This document shows positions 8,137 to 16,966 of a stretch of 64,000 bases of DNA, piece by piece. The stretch's first letter is position 1, and each line of letters begins with the position of its first letter. The DNA comes from an uncultured Ellagibacter sp. GTDB taxonomy: Bacteria; Actinomycetota; Coriobacteriia; Coriobacteriales; Eggerthellaceae. The stretch covers positions 37,583 to 101,582 of the forward strand of contig NZ_CAKUBT010000006.1 in the NCBI RefSeq assembly GCF_934643285.1. The letters are read 5' to 3'. The position numbers and the translations under genes are program-made. The notes under the pieces were generated by a model that was not told the DNA's origin, searched no databases, and saw only the letters and a program-made list of their open reading frames with translations.

Positions 8137-8794
8137 TCACCGGCTCCTCGGGAGCACAGGTCGGTTCCTCTGCTGCGCAAGCCGGCTCTTCGGGCGACAC
8201 GGCGTCAGCCGAGGTATCCTCGCCTTCTGCCGCGGGCGCGTTCTCGACGATAGCTTCAGCCTCGGGCTGCTCAACGGCGCCTTCAGCTGCGGAATCTTCC
8301 TCATTGGTCGGGAACGCATAGGCGGCAAGGGCCTCTTCCTCGCGGCGGCGCGCCGCCTCGGGATCCTTCGCGTCCTCCTCGAGCTGGCGGGCGATGCGGC
8401 CCAAAACGCCGTTCACGAAACGGGGCGACTCGTCCTCGCCGCCGAAATCCTTCGCCAGTTCGACCGCCTCGTTGATAGCGACCGAGACCGGCACCTCGTC
8501 GACGAAGAGCATCTCGTACGTCGCTAGACGCAGGATGCAGCGGTCGACGATGGGCATGCGGTTGAGCTTCCAGTTCTCGGAAGTCGAATTGAGACGCACG
8601 TCGATGGGGAGCATCTTCTCGTCGACGCCCTCGATCAACCCGATCGCGTAGTCCGAAAGCGACTTGCCGTCATCTTCGAGCACAAGGCCCGAATCGAGCA
8701 AATCGGACGGGCGGATGCCCTTTATTTCACTGGTATAGAGCACCTGGAGCGCGCTTTGACGCGCAGCGGTGCGTTCATGTCGTCGTGATGCCAT
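8123..8794 (-). CDS. nusB: Transcription antitermination factor NusB with acidic C-terminal extension
   Basis: 223 aa from ATG 8794 behind AGGAG. Residues about 1-145 are the all-helical NusB fold (RTAARQSALQVLY, then VPVSVAINEAVELAKDFG and FVNGVLGRI). NusB with NusE binds boxA RNA to support rRNA antitermination. Normal NusB is about 140 aa; here an extra 75-80 residues rich in Glu, Ala and Pro follow, containing repeated short units such as AEEPTCAPEEP. The stop overlaps the xseB start; asp23 lies 7 bp upstream. Confidence 0.93.
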   Translation of the reverse strand: MASRRHERTAARQSALQVLYTSEIKGIRPSDLLDSGLVLEDDGKSLSDYAIGLIEGVDEKMLPIDVRLNSTSENWKLNRMPIVDRCILRLATYEMLFVDEVPVSVAINEAVELAKDFGGEDESPRFVNGVLGRIARQLEEDAKDPEAARRREEEALAAYAFPTNEEDSAAEGAVEQPEAEAIVENAPAAEGEDTSADAVSPEEPACAAEEPTCAPEEPVNVGL

Positions 8795-8801
8795 TGATCT
8801 C

Positions 8802-9155
8802 CTATTCGGCGAACTGGATGCCGTCGATGTAGACATCGACCGAGGCAACCTCGACGCCGACCTGGCTTGCCACCGCATCGGCCACAGCCTGGCGCAAGCT
8901 GGACGCGACCTCGGGAAGCACGAAGCCGTAGTAGACCTCGATGCGCACGGCGACTGCCAGTTTGTTGTCTTCGTTCACGGTGATTTCGATGCCCTGGGTC
9001 GACGGCTTCTGGCCGAACACGGCGCGGATGCCGCGGCCCTGAGCGCCCGCCGAGCCGACGCACGCAACGCCCTCGACCTCGCTGACCGCAATGGACACGA
9101 TTGTTTCCACGACGCCCGGGGCGAGCGCCATACCTTCGACGTTCAACTCACTCAT
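8802..9155 (-). CDS. Asp23/Gls24 family envelope stress protein
   Basis: 117 aa covering the whole Asp23 domain (GMALAPGVVETIVSIAVSEVEGV, then VRIEVYYGFVLPEVASSLRQ). Members are cytosolic or membrane-tethered proteins linked with envelope stress. Its ATG overlaps the accC stop by 4 bp (ATGA), so translation is coupled, and nusB follows after 7 bp. The accC-asp23-nusB order is frequent in Gram-positive genomes. Confidence 0.93.
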   Translation of the reverse strand: MSELNVEGMALAPGVVETIVSIAVSEVEGVACVGSAGAQGRGIRAVFGQKPSTQGIEITVNEDNKLAVAVRIEVYYGFVLPEVASSLRQAVADAVASQVGVEVASVDVYIDGIQFAE

Positions 9156-10504
9156 AACAAGTCTCCCATCTGGGTCTCGATGAAGTCAGTCGTGGCTTCA
9201 CCCGCACGGAACACCTCATTGTCGAGCACGCGACGGTGGAACGGCAACGTGGTGGCGATGCCTTCGATCTTGAACTCGTCGAGCGCGCGGCGACCACGTG
9301 CAAGGCACTCCTCGCGATCCTGCCCGCTCACGATGACCTTCGCCACCATGGAGTCATAATACGGCGAAATCGAGGAGCCTTCGTGAACGTAGGTTTCCAC
9401 GCGCACGCCCGGGCCCATCGGAGGCTCGAAGCGCGTGATCTTGCCCGGGCACGGACGGAAGCCATGATCGGGGTCCTCGGCGTTGATGCGGAATTCCATC
9501 GCGTGGCCGAAGGGGGTGAACGGAGCGCGATCGGCGCAGCTCATAGGCTCGCCAGCCGCGATTCGCAGCTGCTCTTTGATGATGTCGGTGCCCGTGATTT
9601 GCTCGGAAACGGGATGCTCGACCTGCACGCGCGTGTTCATCTCCATGAAGTAGAACTTGCCCGTGGTGTCGAGCAGAAACTCGATCGTGCCGGCGTTCTT
9701 GTAGTCGACCGCGCGCACCGCCTTGATGGCCGCAACGCCCATCGCGCGACGCAGCTCCTCGGTGAGCGCCGGGGACGGAGCCTCCTCGATGAGCTTTTGG
9801 TGGCGGCGCTGCACCGAGCAGTCGCGCTCGCAAAGAGCCACGTTGTTGCCGTGGTTGTCGGCGAGCACCTGCACTTCCACGTGACGAGGGCGCAGCACGA
9901 GCTTCTCGAGGTACACCCCGTCGTTGCCAAACGCCGCACCCGCCTCGGCGCGAGCGGCCTTGTAGTGGGACTCGAGGTCGGCCGGGTCGTGCACTTCGCG
10001 CATGCCCTTGCCGCCGCCGCCTGCCGTGGCCTTGATGAGCACCGGGTAGCCGACTTCCTCGGCGAAAGCGCGCGCCTCCTCGACGGTGTCGATGCAGCCG
10101 TCGGAGCCGGGCACCGTGGGGACGCCGCAGGCCTTCATGGTCTCGCGAGCGGAGGACTTGTCGCCCATGCGCTCGATGCACTCGGCGGAAGGGCCGATGA
10201 ACACGAGGTCGTTGTCGACGCAGGCGCGGGCGAAGTCGGCATTTTCAGCCAAGAAGCCGTAGCCAGGATGGATTGCCTCGGCGCCGGTAATCTTCGCCGC
10301 CTCGATGATGTTCGACATCACGAGATAGCTTTTATTCGCCTGAGCAGGTCCGATGCAAACCTTTTCGTCAGCGTAGCGAACCGGGTAGGTGTCCTCGTCG
10401 GCGGTCGAGTAAACCGCCACGGTCTTCACCCCGAGTTCCTTGCAGGCACGCATGACGCGCAGCGCAACTTCCCCGCGATTGGCGATGAGGATCTTCTTAA
10501 ACAT
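9152..10504 (-). CDS. accC: Biotin carboxylase
   Basis: 450 aa, standard length. It charges biotin with bicarbonate using ATP. Visible motifs are the N-terminal fold IANRGEVALRVMRACKELG, the ATP-grasp glycine loop KATAGGGGKGMR, and catalytic/metal residues in FMEMNTRVQVEHPVSE. It shares a 1-bp TAATG junction with the upstream carboxyltransferase-BCCP gene and overlaps asp23, so the two proteins probably form one biotin-dependent carboxylase complex. Whether that is pyruvate carboxylase or another acyl carboxylase depends on the partner. Confidence 0.95.
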   Translation of the reverse strand: MFKKILIANRGEVALRVMRACKELGVKTVAVYSTADEDTYPVRYADEKVCIGPAQANKSYLVMSNIIEAAKITGAEAIHPGYGFLAENADFARACVDNDLVFIGPSAECIERMGDKSSARETMKACGVPTVPGSDGCIDTVEEARAFAEEVGYPVLIKATAGGGGKGMREVHDPADLESHYKAARAEAGAAFGNDGVYLEKLVLRPRHVEVQVLADNHGNNVALCERDCSVQRRHQKLIEEAPSPALTEELRRAMGVAAIKAVRAVDYKNAGTIEFLLDTTGKFYFMEMNTRVQVEHPVSEQITGTDIIKEQLRIAAGEPMSCADRAPFTPFGHAMEFRINAEDPDHGFRPCPGKITRFEPPMGPGVRVETYVHEGSSISPYYDSMVAKVIVSGQDREECLARGRRALDEFKIEGIATTLPFHRRVLDNEVFRAGEATTDFIETQMGDLL

Positions 10505-12390
10505 TATGACTGCTCCGAGACAAGCGGGGTCTTCGCGTGCGGCTCGATGTAGAAGAGCACGGTGCCGAACTCAACCGGGGTGGCGTCTTCGACGCACACC
10601 TCGCGGACGGTGCCCATCTCTTCGGCGGTGATCTCGTTCATGAGCTTCATCGCCTCGACGATGCACAGCGTCTGGTTAGCGGCAACCTCGTCGCCCACCT
10701 TGACGAACGGCGGCTCGTCGGGAGCGGGAGCCGCGTAGAAGGTGCCTACCATCGGCGCCTTCACGGCGTACCAGTTGGCGGGGTGCTCGCTCTCCTGCGC
10801 GGGAGCGGGCGCCGCAGGGGCGGGAGCCACGGCAGCGGTAGGAGCCGCAGCGGGGACGGCGGCTGCCGCAGGGGCGGCCACAGCCTGGCCGGGCATGCGC
10901 ACTGCGATGCGGGTGCCTTCCTCTTCGACTACGATTTCGCCGACGCCGCTTTCCTCGGCAACGCGAACCAGCTCGCGAATCTGATTGATATCCACGTAAT
11001 CTTCCTCCTTGGTACCGCTCGATTCCTGCTCGAGCAAGAAGTCAACCTTCTCGGACGTGCGGTGCTTGCTCAGGTATGTGCGCGCCTCGTTGGGGAACAG
11101 CGCATACATGAGGACGTCTTCCTCGCTCTGCGCGAGGTCTCCGATTTCTTCCGCCACCTCGTCAAACGTCGTGGTGACGAGCGAACCGGGCGCAATATCG
11201 GGATCGAGGACGTCGGAGTTGCCCACGACCTTCTTCACGATTTCTTTGTCCATGCGGCCGGGCGCCTTGCCGTAGTAGCCGCAGATGTAGTCCTTCATCT
11301 CCTTGGACACGACGCTCCAGCGCTTACCCGTGATCACGTTGAACACGGCCTGCGTGCCCACGATCTGGGACATCGGCGTGACGAGCGGCGGGTAGCCGAC
11401 TTCGGCGCGGACCTTCGGGATTTCGGCCATAACCTCGCCCAGACGATCCGTGGCGTTCTGGATTTCCAGCTGGCTCATGAGGTTCGACATCATGCCGCCC
11501 GGAACCTGGTGGGAATACACCTTCATGTGCGTGAGCGAGGAAACGCCGCGCTTGTAGTGGCAGCGCTTGCGCACGCCTTCCCAGTATTCCGCAATCTCGA
11601 ACAGAAGACCCAGGTCAAGACCAGTATCGTAACGGCTCTCCTGGAGTGCAGCCGCGAGCATCTCGACGGCGGGCTGGGAGTTGCCGAAAGCGAGGGGCGC
11701 GGTCGCCGTGTCAACGATCGCGGCGCCGGCCTCGGCGGCCTTGATGTAGTTTGCCGGGGCCATGCCGCCGACATAGTGGCAATGCAGGTGCAGGGGCAGG
11801 CCGATTTCCGCATTGAACGCCTTCACGATGCGCTCGGTGCGATACGGCGTGAGCATGCCCGCCATATCCTTGATGCAGATGGAGTCGGCGCCCAGATCCT
11901 TGAGCTGTTGACCGTAGTCAAGGAAGCTATCAAGCGTGTGAACAGGGCTGATGGTATACGAGATGGCGCCTTCGAAATGCGCGCCGCACTCCTTGATAGC
12001 GTCGGCGTTGTCCACCACGTTTCGAATGTCGTTCAGCGCGTCGAACACGCGGAACACATGGATGCCGTTTCGGTTGGCCGCCTTGATGAAGCGGTTGCAG
12101 ATCTCGCGCGAGTAATGCTTGTAGCCAACCAAATTTTGTCCGCGAGAGAGCATCGAAAGCGGCGTGTTCGGGGTGTTCGCCTTGATGGAGCGCAGGCGCT
12201 CCCAAGGATTCTCGTCGAGGAAGCGAAGGCACGTATCGAACGTTGCGCCGCCCCAAGCCTCGATAGCCCAATACCCTACTCGGTCCATCTTCGGCAGAAT
12301 CGGCAGCATATCGCCGATCTGCATGCGCGTGGCCCACAAGCTCTGCTGGCCGTCACGGATGGTGGTATCCATAATTTGAAGCCGTGGCAT
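10504..12390 (-). CDS. Carboxyltransferase-BCCP fusion, PycB/OadA-like
   Basis: 628 aa from ATG 12390 behind AAGGAGG. Residues 1 to about 290 are the TIM-barrel carboxyltransferase (MDTTIRDGQQSLWATRM; metal-binding HCHYVGGMAP), followed by the conserved PycB/OadA helical domain. After a linker, residues about 475-515 resemble the N-terminus of AccB (INQIRELVRVAEESG), then an Ala/Pro-rich hinge and a biotinyl domain with Lys in EAMKLMN. With the adjacent biotin carboxylase this looks like a two-subunit pyruvate carboxylase. An oxaloacetate decarboxylase alpha chain is less likely because no beta or gamma membrane subunit is nearby. Confidence 0.88.
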   Translation of the reverse strand: MPRLQIMDTTIRDGQQSLWATRMQIGDMLPILPKMDRVGYWAIEAWGGATFDTCLRFLDENPWERLRSIKANTPNTPLSMLSRGQNLVGYKHYSREICNRFIKAANRNGIHVFRVFDALNDIRNVVDNADAIKECGAHFEGAISYTISPVHTLDSFLDYGQQLKDLGADSICIKDMAGMLTPYRTERIVKAFNAEIGLPLHLHCHYVGGMAPANYIKAAEAGAAIVDTATAPLAFGNSQPAVEMLAAALQESRYDTGLDLGLLFEIAEYWEGVRKRCHYKRGVSSLTHMKVYSHQVPGGMMSNLMSQLEIQNATDRLGEVMAEIPKVRAEVGYPPLVTPMSQIVGTQAVFNVITGKRWSVVSKEMKDYICGYYGKAPGRMDKEIVKKVVGNSDVLDPDIAPGSLVTTTFDEVAEEIGDLAQSEEDVLMYALFPNEARTYLSKHRTSEKVDFLLEQESSGTKEEDYVDINQIRELVRVAEESGVGEIVVEEEGTRIAVRMPGQAVAAPAAAAVPAAAPTAAVAPAPAAPAPAQESEHPANWYAVKAPMVGTFYAAPAPDEPPFVKVGDEVAANQTLCIVEAMKLMNEITAEEMGTVREVCVEDATPVEFGTVLFYIEPHAKTPLVSEQS

Positions 12391-12436
12391 GAACTCACAC
12401 CTCCTTCGGTTGTTTAAGTCAAAGAACGAAATCAAA

Positions 12437-12442
12437 ATTATA
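12437..12442 (-). promoter_or_regulatory. -10 box for the pycB-accC-asp23-nusB-xseB-dxs operon
   Basis: Consensus TATAAT on the minus strand, 46 nt before the ATG at 12390 and the only such box in the gap. No good -35 is seen at 17 nt. Confidence 0.45.
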
Positions 12443-12444
12443 GG

Positions 12445-12468
12445 AGAAGGCCGCTCAAACGGCCTTCT
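12445..12468 (-). terminator. Terminator after the PEBP gene
   Basis: 9-bp arms AGAAGGCCG / CGGCCTTCT with a 6-nt loop; the following minus-strand bases CTCCTATAATTTT are T-rich and overlap the next promoter. Confidence 0.55.
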
Positions 12469-12600
12469 GGCATCCGAATTTCACGGACAAGCAACACATG
12501 AACGGGTAGGCGGCGCGAGCGCGCGGAGCAATGAGCGTAGTTCGTGCTTCACTGGGCGGGTTGGGCAAACTCGGCTGGGCGATTGGCGTGCCTGGCTTGA

Positions 12601-13113
12601 CTATGCGCGGCTCGGAAGCTCGACGACCGCCTTCGCGAGCACGTGGCCCTCGATCGCACGGCGAAACTCGTTGAGGTAGTACCCCTCGGAAAGCCCCAGC
12701 TTGCAATCGAGCGCGTAGACGGCGAGCGTGTAGACATGCGTCTTATCGGGCGGCTGGGGGCCGCAATAGCGATTGAACACAGCAGGATTCGAGCTGCCGT
12801 GCGCCATCGGCGACCAGTTGGAGTTCGCGCCCTGGGTGCACGCGATGGCTCCCGTGCGCGAGGCATCTTCGGGAATGAACGTTGTCGACGGGTCGAAATC
12901 GCAGGCCAACCAATGAATCCAACAAAAGCCGCCCACGGGAATCGCGTCGAAGTCGATAAACGCGAGCGCAAGCGAGGCGCTACCTTCGGGCACCTCCTCT
13001 ATATGGATGGGGAAAGAGCGCACGGGAAAGCCCTCGATCCTGTCAGCCTCAGACGCGTACTTCCCGAATCGATCGGACAGCAGATTCCCTTCAAGCTCGA
13101 CGCTCACACGCAT
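12601..13113 (-). CDS. YbhB/YbcL-family (PEBP-like) protein
   Basis: 170 aa from ATG 13113 behind AAAGGGG. It shows the phosphatidylethanolamine-binding-protein pattern: a Pro/Ser-rich beta core, a DFDAIPVGGFCWIHWL segment where the usual D-P-D-x-P and W-x-H ligand residues lie, and GPQPPDKTHVYTLAVYALD matching the conserved GPxPP-x-HxY motif. Bacterial members are cytosolic or periplasmic ligand-binding proteins of unclear role. No signal peptide is seen, and it appears to be a single-gene unit. Confidence 0.88.
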   Translation of the reverse strand: MRVSVELEGNLLSDRFGKYASEADRIEGFPVRSFPIHIEEVPEGSASLALAFIDFDAIPVGGFCWIHWLACDFDPSTTFIPEDASRTGAIACTQGANSNWSPMAHGSSNPAVFNRYCGPQPPDKTHVYTLAVYALDCKLGLSEGYYLNEFRRAIEGHVLAKAVVELPSRA

Positions 13114-13182
13114 GGCAGGACCCCTTTCGTTCGACGGCGTGACACTGCGAGTGTACCACGCGCGGCGCCGCGAAAAGAAGCG

Positions 13183-15714
13183 CTACGCAAGCCCGAACGC
13201 AAGCCCCACGGCGCGGATGCAGAACGCCACGACCCACGCGACGACGCACTGGGACACCACGAGCTTCGCCGCCGTGCGGCCGTTCGTCTCCTTCTTCACC
13301 GTCGCGATGGCAGCCACGCAGGGCGTATAGAGCAGCGTGAACACGAGGAACACGAACGCCGTGAAGGGCGTGAACACCTCCTGAAGCGCCGCGACGCCAC
13401 CACCGACGAGCACGGTCAGTGTGGACACGACGCTCTCCTTGGCCATAAATCCGGTGAGCAGCGCCGTCGATGCGCGCCAGTCACCGAACCCGAGCGGTGC
13501 GAACACCGGGGCAATCGCGCCGCCGATCAAGGCGAGCAGGCTCTCATCGGCGCTTGCCGCAAGACCGAGTCCCGCGTCGAAGGTCTGCAGGAACCAGATA
13601 GCGAGCGTCGCGAGGAACACGACGGTGAACGCCTTCTGGATGAACCCTTTCGCCTTGTCCCATACGAGGCGAAGCACGCTTTTCGCGCTGGGGAGGCGGT
13701 AGTTGGGAAGCTCCATCACGAACGGCACGGGCTCGCCGGTGAATTTGAACCGCTTGAGCGCAAGCGCGTAAAGGACGCCTGTCGCCATGCCGAGCAGATA
13801 GAGGGCAAGCACCACAAAACCACGCATCTCAGGCGGGAAGAATACACTTGTGAGCAGGCCGTATATCGGAAGTTTTGCGCTGCAGCTCATGAAGGGGACA
13901 AGCAGGATCGTCATCTTGCGGTCGCGCTCGCTCGACAAGGTGCGCGAAGCCATGATTGCCGGTACCGAACAGCCGAACCCCATGAGCATGGGCACGAAGC
14001 TTCTGCCCGAAAGGCCAAGACGGCGCAGCGGCTTGTCCATTACGAAGGCCACGCGCGCCATGTATCCGCTGTCCTCAAGAATGGACAGAAACAAAAACAG
14101 CGTGACGATGACCGGCAAAAACCCGAGCACGCTTCCCACGCCGCCGCAGATGCCGTCGGTCACGAGCGAGCTTACAATCGGGCTCACCTCCGCCGCAGCG
14201 AGCGCATCGCCGATGGCGCCGATCACGAAATCGATTCCCGCCTGCAGCCAGTCCGACAGCCATGCGCCAAGCCAGCTGAACGTCATGAGGAACACGAACC
14301 CCATAATAAGGATGAAACACGGGATGGCAGTAAAGCGCCCGGTCAGGATGCGGTCGGCCGCCACGCTGCGGACATGCTCGCGGCTCTCGTGCGGGCGGAC
14401 GATGGTGCGCGCGCAAAGGCGCTCGATGAACGAGAAGCGCATGTTCGCAAGCGCCGCCTCGCGGTCGAGGCCGCCTTGACGCTCAAGGGCCTCGATGAAG
14501 CCGGTGAGCGCCTCGCGCTCGCGTTCAGGGACGGCGAGCTCGCTTTCGATCAGCGGGTCGCCCTCGACCATCTTCGTCGCGGCGAAACGCACGGGCAGGC
14601 CCGCCGCCTTCGCATAGGGATCGATGAGGTGCATGAACGCATGAACGCAGCGGTGCACCTCGCCGAGCGGATCGCCCGACTTCTCGCCTGCGGGGCAAAA
14701 GTCGATGTACCCGGGGACTTCGCGGTTCATCGCAACATGCATCGCATGGTCGACAAGCTCGTCGATGCCCTGGTTCTTCACCGCAGAAATGGGCACGACG
14801 GGAATGCCGAGCGCCGCCTCGAGCTCGTTGATGCGCACCGAACCGCCGTTCGCGGAGAGCTCGTCCATCATGTTGAGCGCGAGCACCATGGGAATATTGA
14901 GTTCCATCAGCTGCAACGTGAGATAAAGGTTGCGCTCGATGTTGGTCGCGTCGACGATGTTGATGATCGCGGTGGGCTTCTCTTTGATGAGGAAGTCGCG
15001 CGTCACGACCTCCTCGTTCGAGTACGGCGAGAGCGAGTAGACGCCGGGAAGATCGACCACCGTCGCCTCGGGATGACGGCGCAGCTGGCCCTCCTTTTTG
15101 TCGACAGTGACGCCGGGGAAGTTTCCGACATGCTGATTTGCGCCTGTGAGCTGGTTGAATAGCGTGGTCTTGCCGCAGTTTTGGTTGCCGGCGAGCGCAA
15201 AGGTAATCGGCGCGCCCTTGGGCAGAGGCTCACCGAGGTTGCGGATGTAGTCGTCGCCCGTTGCGCTCACCTCGCCGATGCCGGGGTGCGCGGATGCGCG
15301 GGGTAACGGTTCAACGGGAACAGGTGTCTGAGGAAGGGATTCCACAGGCTCGATCAGGGCGAAGCGGGCGTCGTCGAGGCGCAGCGTCAGCTCGTAGCCG
15401 CGCAGCTCGATCTGGATAGGGTCGCCCATCGGGGCAACCTTGCGCACGCGCACCCCGATGCCGGGCGTAAGCCCCATGTCGAGCAGATGGCGGCGCAGCT
15501 CGCCGTGGCCGCGCACCGCCTTGATGATCGCGCACTGCCCCGCCTTCAGCGTGTCGAGCGTGGGTTCATCGTTTGGTTCATGCTCGCGAACTGCGGATTT
15601 GTCATCTGCGGATGCACCGCTCGAGCGCCCGCCTTCTCCAGGCGCGCCGCCTTTCAGGAGCACTCCCCCGCTTCCCAGCTCGGCCTTCGCCGCATCGTTT
15701 TTCTCCTGCGTCAT
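13183..15714 (-). CDS. feoB: FeoA-FeoB fusion ferrous iron transporter
   Basis: 843 aa from ATG 15714 (GAGG upstream). After a 50-residue low-complexity start, residues about 50-125 are a FeoA SH3-like domain (LRRHLLDMGLTPGIGVRVRK). The G domain follows: G1 GNQNCGKTTLFN, G2 NFPGVTVDKKEG, G3 DLPGVYSL, G4 NMMD. The membrane part carries two gate repeats with GYMARVAFVMD and conserved Cys in MGFGCSVPA and SCSAKLP. It imports Fe2+ using GTP. The fused FeoA removes the need for a separate feoA gene; none is nearby. Confidence 0.95.
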   Translation of the reverse strand: MTQEKNDAAKAELGSGGVLLKGGAPGEGGRSSGASADDKSAVREHEPNDEPTLDTLKAGQCAIIKAVRGHGELRRHLLDMGLTPGIGVRVRKVAPMGDPIQIELRGYELTLRLDDARFALIEPVESLPQTPVPVEPLPRASAHPGIGEVSATGDDYIRNLGEPLPKGAPITFALAGNQNCGKTTLFNQLTGANQHVGNFPGVTVDKKEGQLRRHPEATVVDLPGVYSLSPYSNEEVVTRDFLIKEKPTAIINIVDATNIERNLYLTLQLMELNIPMVLALNMMDELSANGGSVRINELEAALGIPVVPISAVKNQGIDELVDHAMHVAMNREVPGYIDFCPAGEKSGDPLGEVHRCVHAFMHLIDPYAKAAGLPVRFAATKMVEGDPLIESELAVPEREREALTGFIEALERQGGLDREAALANMRFSFIERLCARTIVRPHESREHVRSVAADRILTGRFTAIPCFILIMGFVFLMTFSWLGAWLSDWLQAGIDFVIGAIGDALAAAEVSPIVSSLVTDGICGGVGSVLGFLPVIVTLFLFLSILEDSGYMARVAFVMDKPLRRLGLSGRSFVPMLMGFGCSVPAIMASRTLSSERDRKMTILLVPFMSCSAKLPIYGLLTSVFFPPEMRGFVVLALYLLGMATGVLYALALKRFKFTGEPVPFVMELPNYRLPSAKSVLRLVWDKAKGFIQKAFTVVFLATLAIWFLQTFDAGLGLAASADESLLALIGGAIAPVFAPLGFGDWRASTALLTGFMAKESVVSTLTVLVGGGVAALQEVFTPFTAFVFLVFTLLYTPCVAAIATVKKETNGRTAAKLVVSQCVVAWVVAFCIRAVGLAFGLA

Positions 15715-15811
15715 GCAAACCTCGTCCCCCGCGCTAACTTTCAACTGCTTATCGTCACGCGTAACGGGCGCGAGCGCAAGAACATCTCCCCGAACGGCCG
15801 AGAAATATCCA

Positions 15812-15901
15812 TCGCCCCGCGAGCTGCCAAGCGGGAAAGCTCCTCGTGCCAAGCGGGAAGTTTCTCGCCCCGCGAGCTATCGAGCGGAAAGCTCCTCGAG
15901 C
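15812..15901. repeat. Direct repeat duplicating the 3' end of the HAD gene
   Basis: Copies at 15812-15849 and 15865-15901 share TCGCCCCGCGAGCT and GAAAGCTCCTCG with few differences. The second copy contains the last codons and stop of the HAD gene; the first lies in the downstream spacer. An intervening GCCAAGCGGGAA unit also occurs twice. Confidence 0.8.
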
Positions 15902-16677
15902 ATGCGGCGCAGCTCCTTTTGCACGCTGTGCTCGGTGTTGGGGCCGATGACTTTGCGCGCGACCTGCTTTACGGCCGAGCGACCGTTCTCCATCGCGATG
16001 GGCATGCCGACCATGCGCAGGATCTCGTAGTCGTTCATGGAATCGCCGAACGCCGCGACCTCGTCGGCCGAGACGCCGTGCGCCTCCATGACCTGGCGAA
16101 TTCCCGTCGCTTTGTTCACGCCGCGCTGCATGACGTCGATCCACTTTCGGCCCGACGGCGCGAACACGAAGTCCTCCCCCAGCTCGCGGGTGAGCGCATA
16201 GGACATATCCATGACGGCGCCGTCGCTCACATACACCGACGCCTTGATGATGTTCGTCTCCGGGGAAGGCACCTCGTAGGCGCGCACGGGGTTCGGGAGG
16301 TTCTTGTCGATCTCGCGCTCGAAAACGGCCTCGTCGTCGAGGAGGAAGCTGTTCGTCCGATCGAATAGGGCCAGGTGGAGCACGTCGAACAGGGAGACCG
16401 CACGGTAGAGGCGGCACACGGCGGCATGAGAGAAGACCTCACGGTCGACCAGCTTGCCGCCGACGACAACCTGCGCGCCGTTCGACGCGACGAAGTCCAT
16501 AAGGTCGATCACAGGCGCGAACTGCTCGGAAAGCGTGTCGAAGCGGCGCCCCGACGACGCGACGAAGTGGACTCCGCAGCGGCGAAGCCCGCTGATGAGC
16601 TCGAACGTTTCAGGCGGGACGTTGCCCTCCGCGTCGAGCAGGGTGCCGTCCATGTCGCTTGCGATAAGCTTGATCAT
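15877..16677 (-). CDS. HAD superfamily phosphatase, Cof type
   Basis: 266 aa from ATG 16677 behind AAGGAG. The four HAD motifs are present: DMDGT (8-12) with nucleophile Asp, SSGR, a Lys in the C-terminal third, and GDSMNDYEIL. The large cap insertion of about 110 residues marks the Cof/type IIB subgroup. These enzymes hydrolyse sugar phosphates or flavin/pyridoxal phosphates; the substrate cannot be predicted. Confidence 0.92.
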   Translation of the reverse strand: MIKLIASDMDGTLLDAEGNVPPETFELISGLRRCGVHFVASSGRRFDTLSEQFAPVIDLMDFVASNGAQVVVGGKLVDREVFSHAAVCRLYRAVSLFDVLHLALFDRTNSFLLDDEAVFEREIDKNLPNPVRAYEVPSPETNIIKASVYVSDGAVMDMSYALTRELGEDFVFAPSGRKWIDVMQRGVNKATGIRQVMEAHGVSADEVAAFGDSMNDYEILRMVGMPIAMENGRSAVKQVARKVIGPNTEHSVQKELRRMLEELSAR

Positions 16678-16795
16678 GCAGGTTCTCCTTCTTGCCGGCC
16701 CCGTCGCCAGCCTGTTCCCTTCGCGTTTCCAACGCCTGCATTGTAGCGGGCGTGTATAAAGAAACGGTTAAGGGAAGGTCACGGACCGTCTGCGG

Positions 16796-16966
16796 GCGGC
16801 CTCGGAAGGGAGCGACGGCGGAGGGCCGGCGACCCCAGGGGCGGCCTCGGGAGGGAGCGACGGCGGAGGGCCGGCGACCCCAGGGGCGGCCTCGGGGCGA
16901 TAGGCGAAGGGCAACCCCCAGGGGCGGCAAACCCACGGGCGGTCCCGGAGGCGAAAGCCGAAGGGG
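16796..16966. repeat. 45-bp tandem repeat block
   Basis: Two 45-bp units (16796-16840 and 16841-16885) differ at one base, then two degenerate units reach the PPK2 stop. The unit is GC-rich (GCGGCCTCGG...GGGCCGGCGACCCCAGGG) and can fold by GCCGGC and CCCCAGGGG palindromes. It fills the gap between the PPK2 3' end and the HAD gene start. Confidence 0.85.

Noticed and set aside
16796..16966. Possible CRISPR array
   Set aside because: Units are contiguous 45-bp tandem repeats with no unique spacers and no cas genes.
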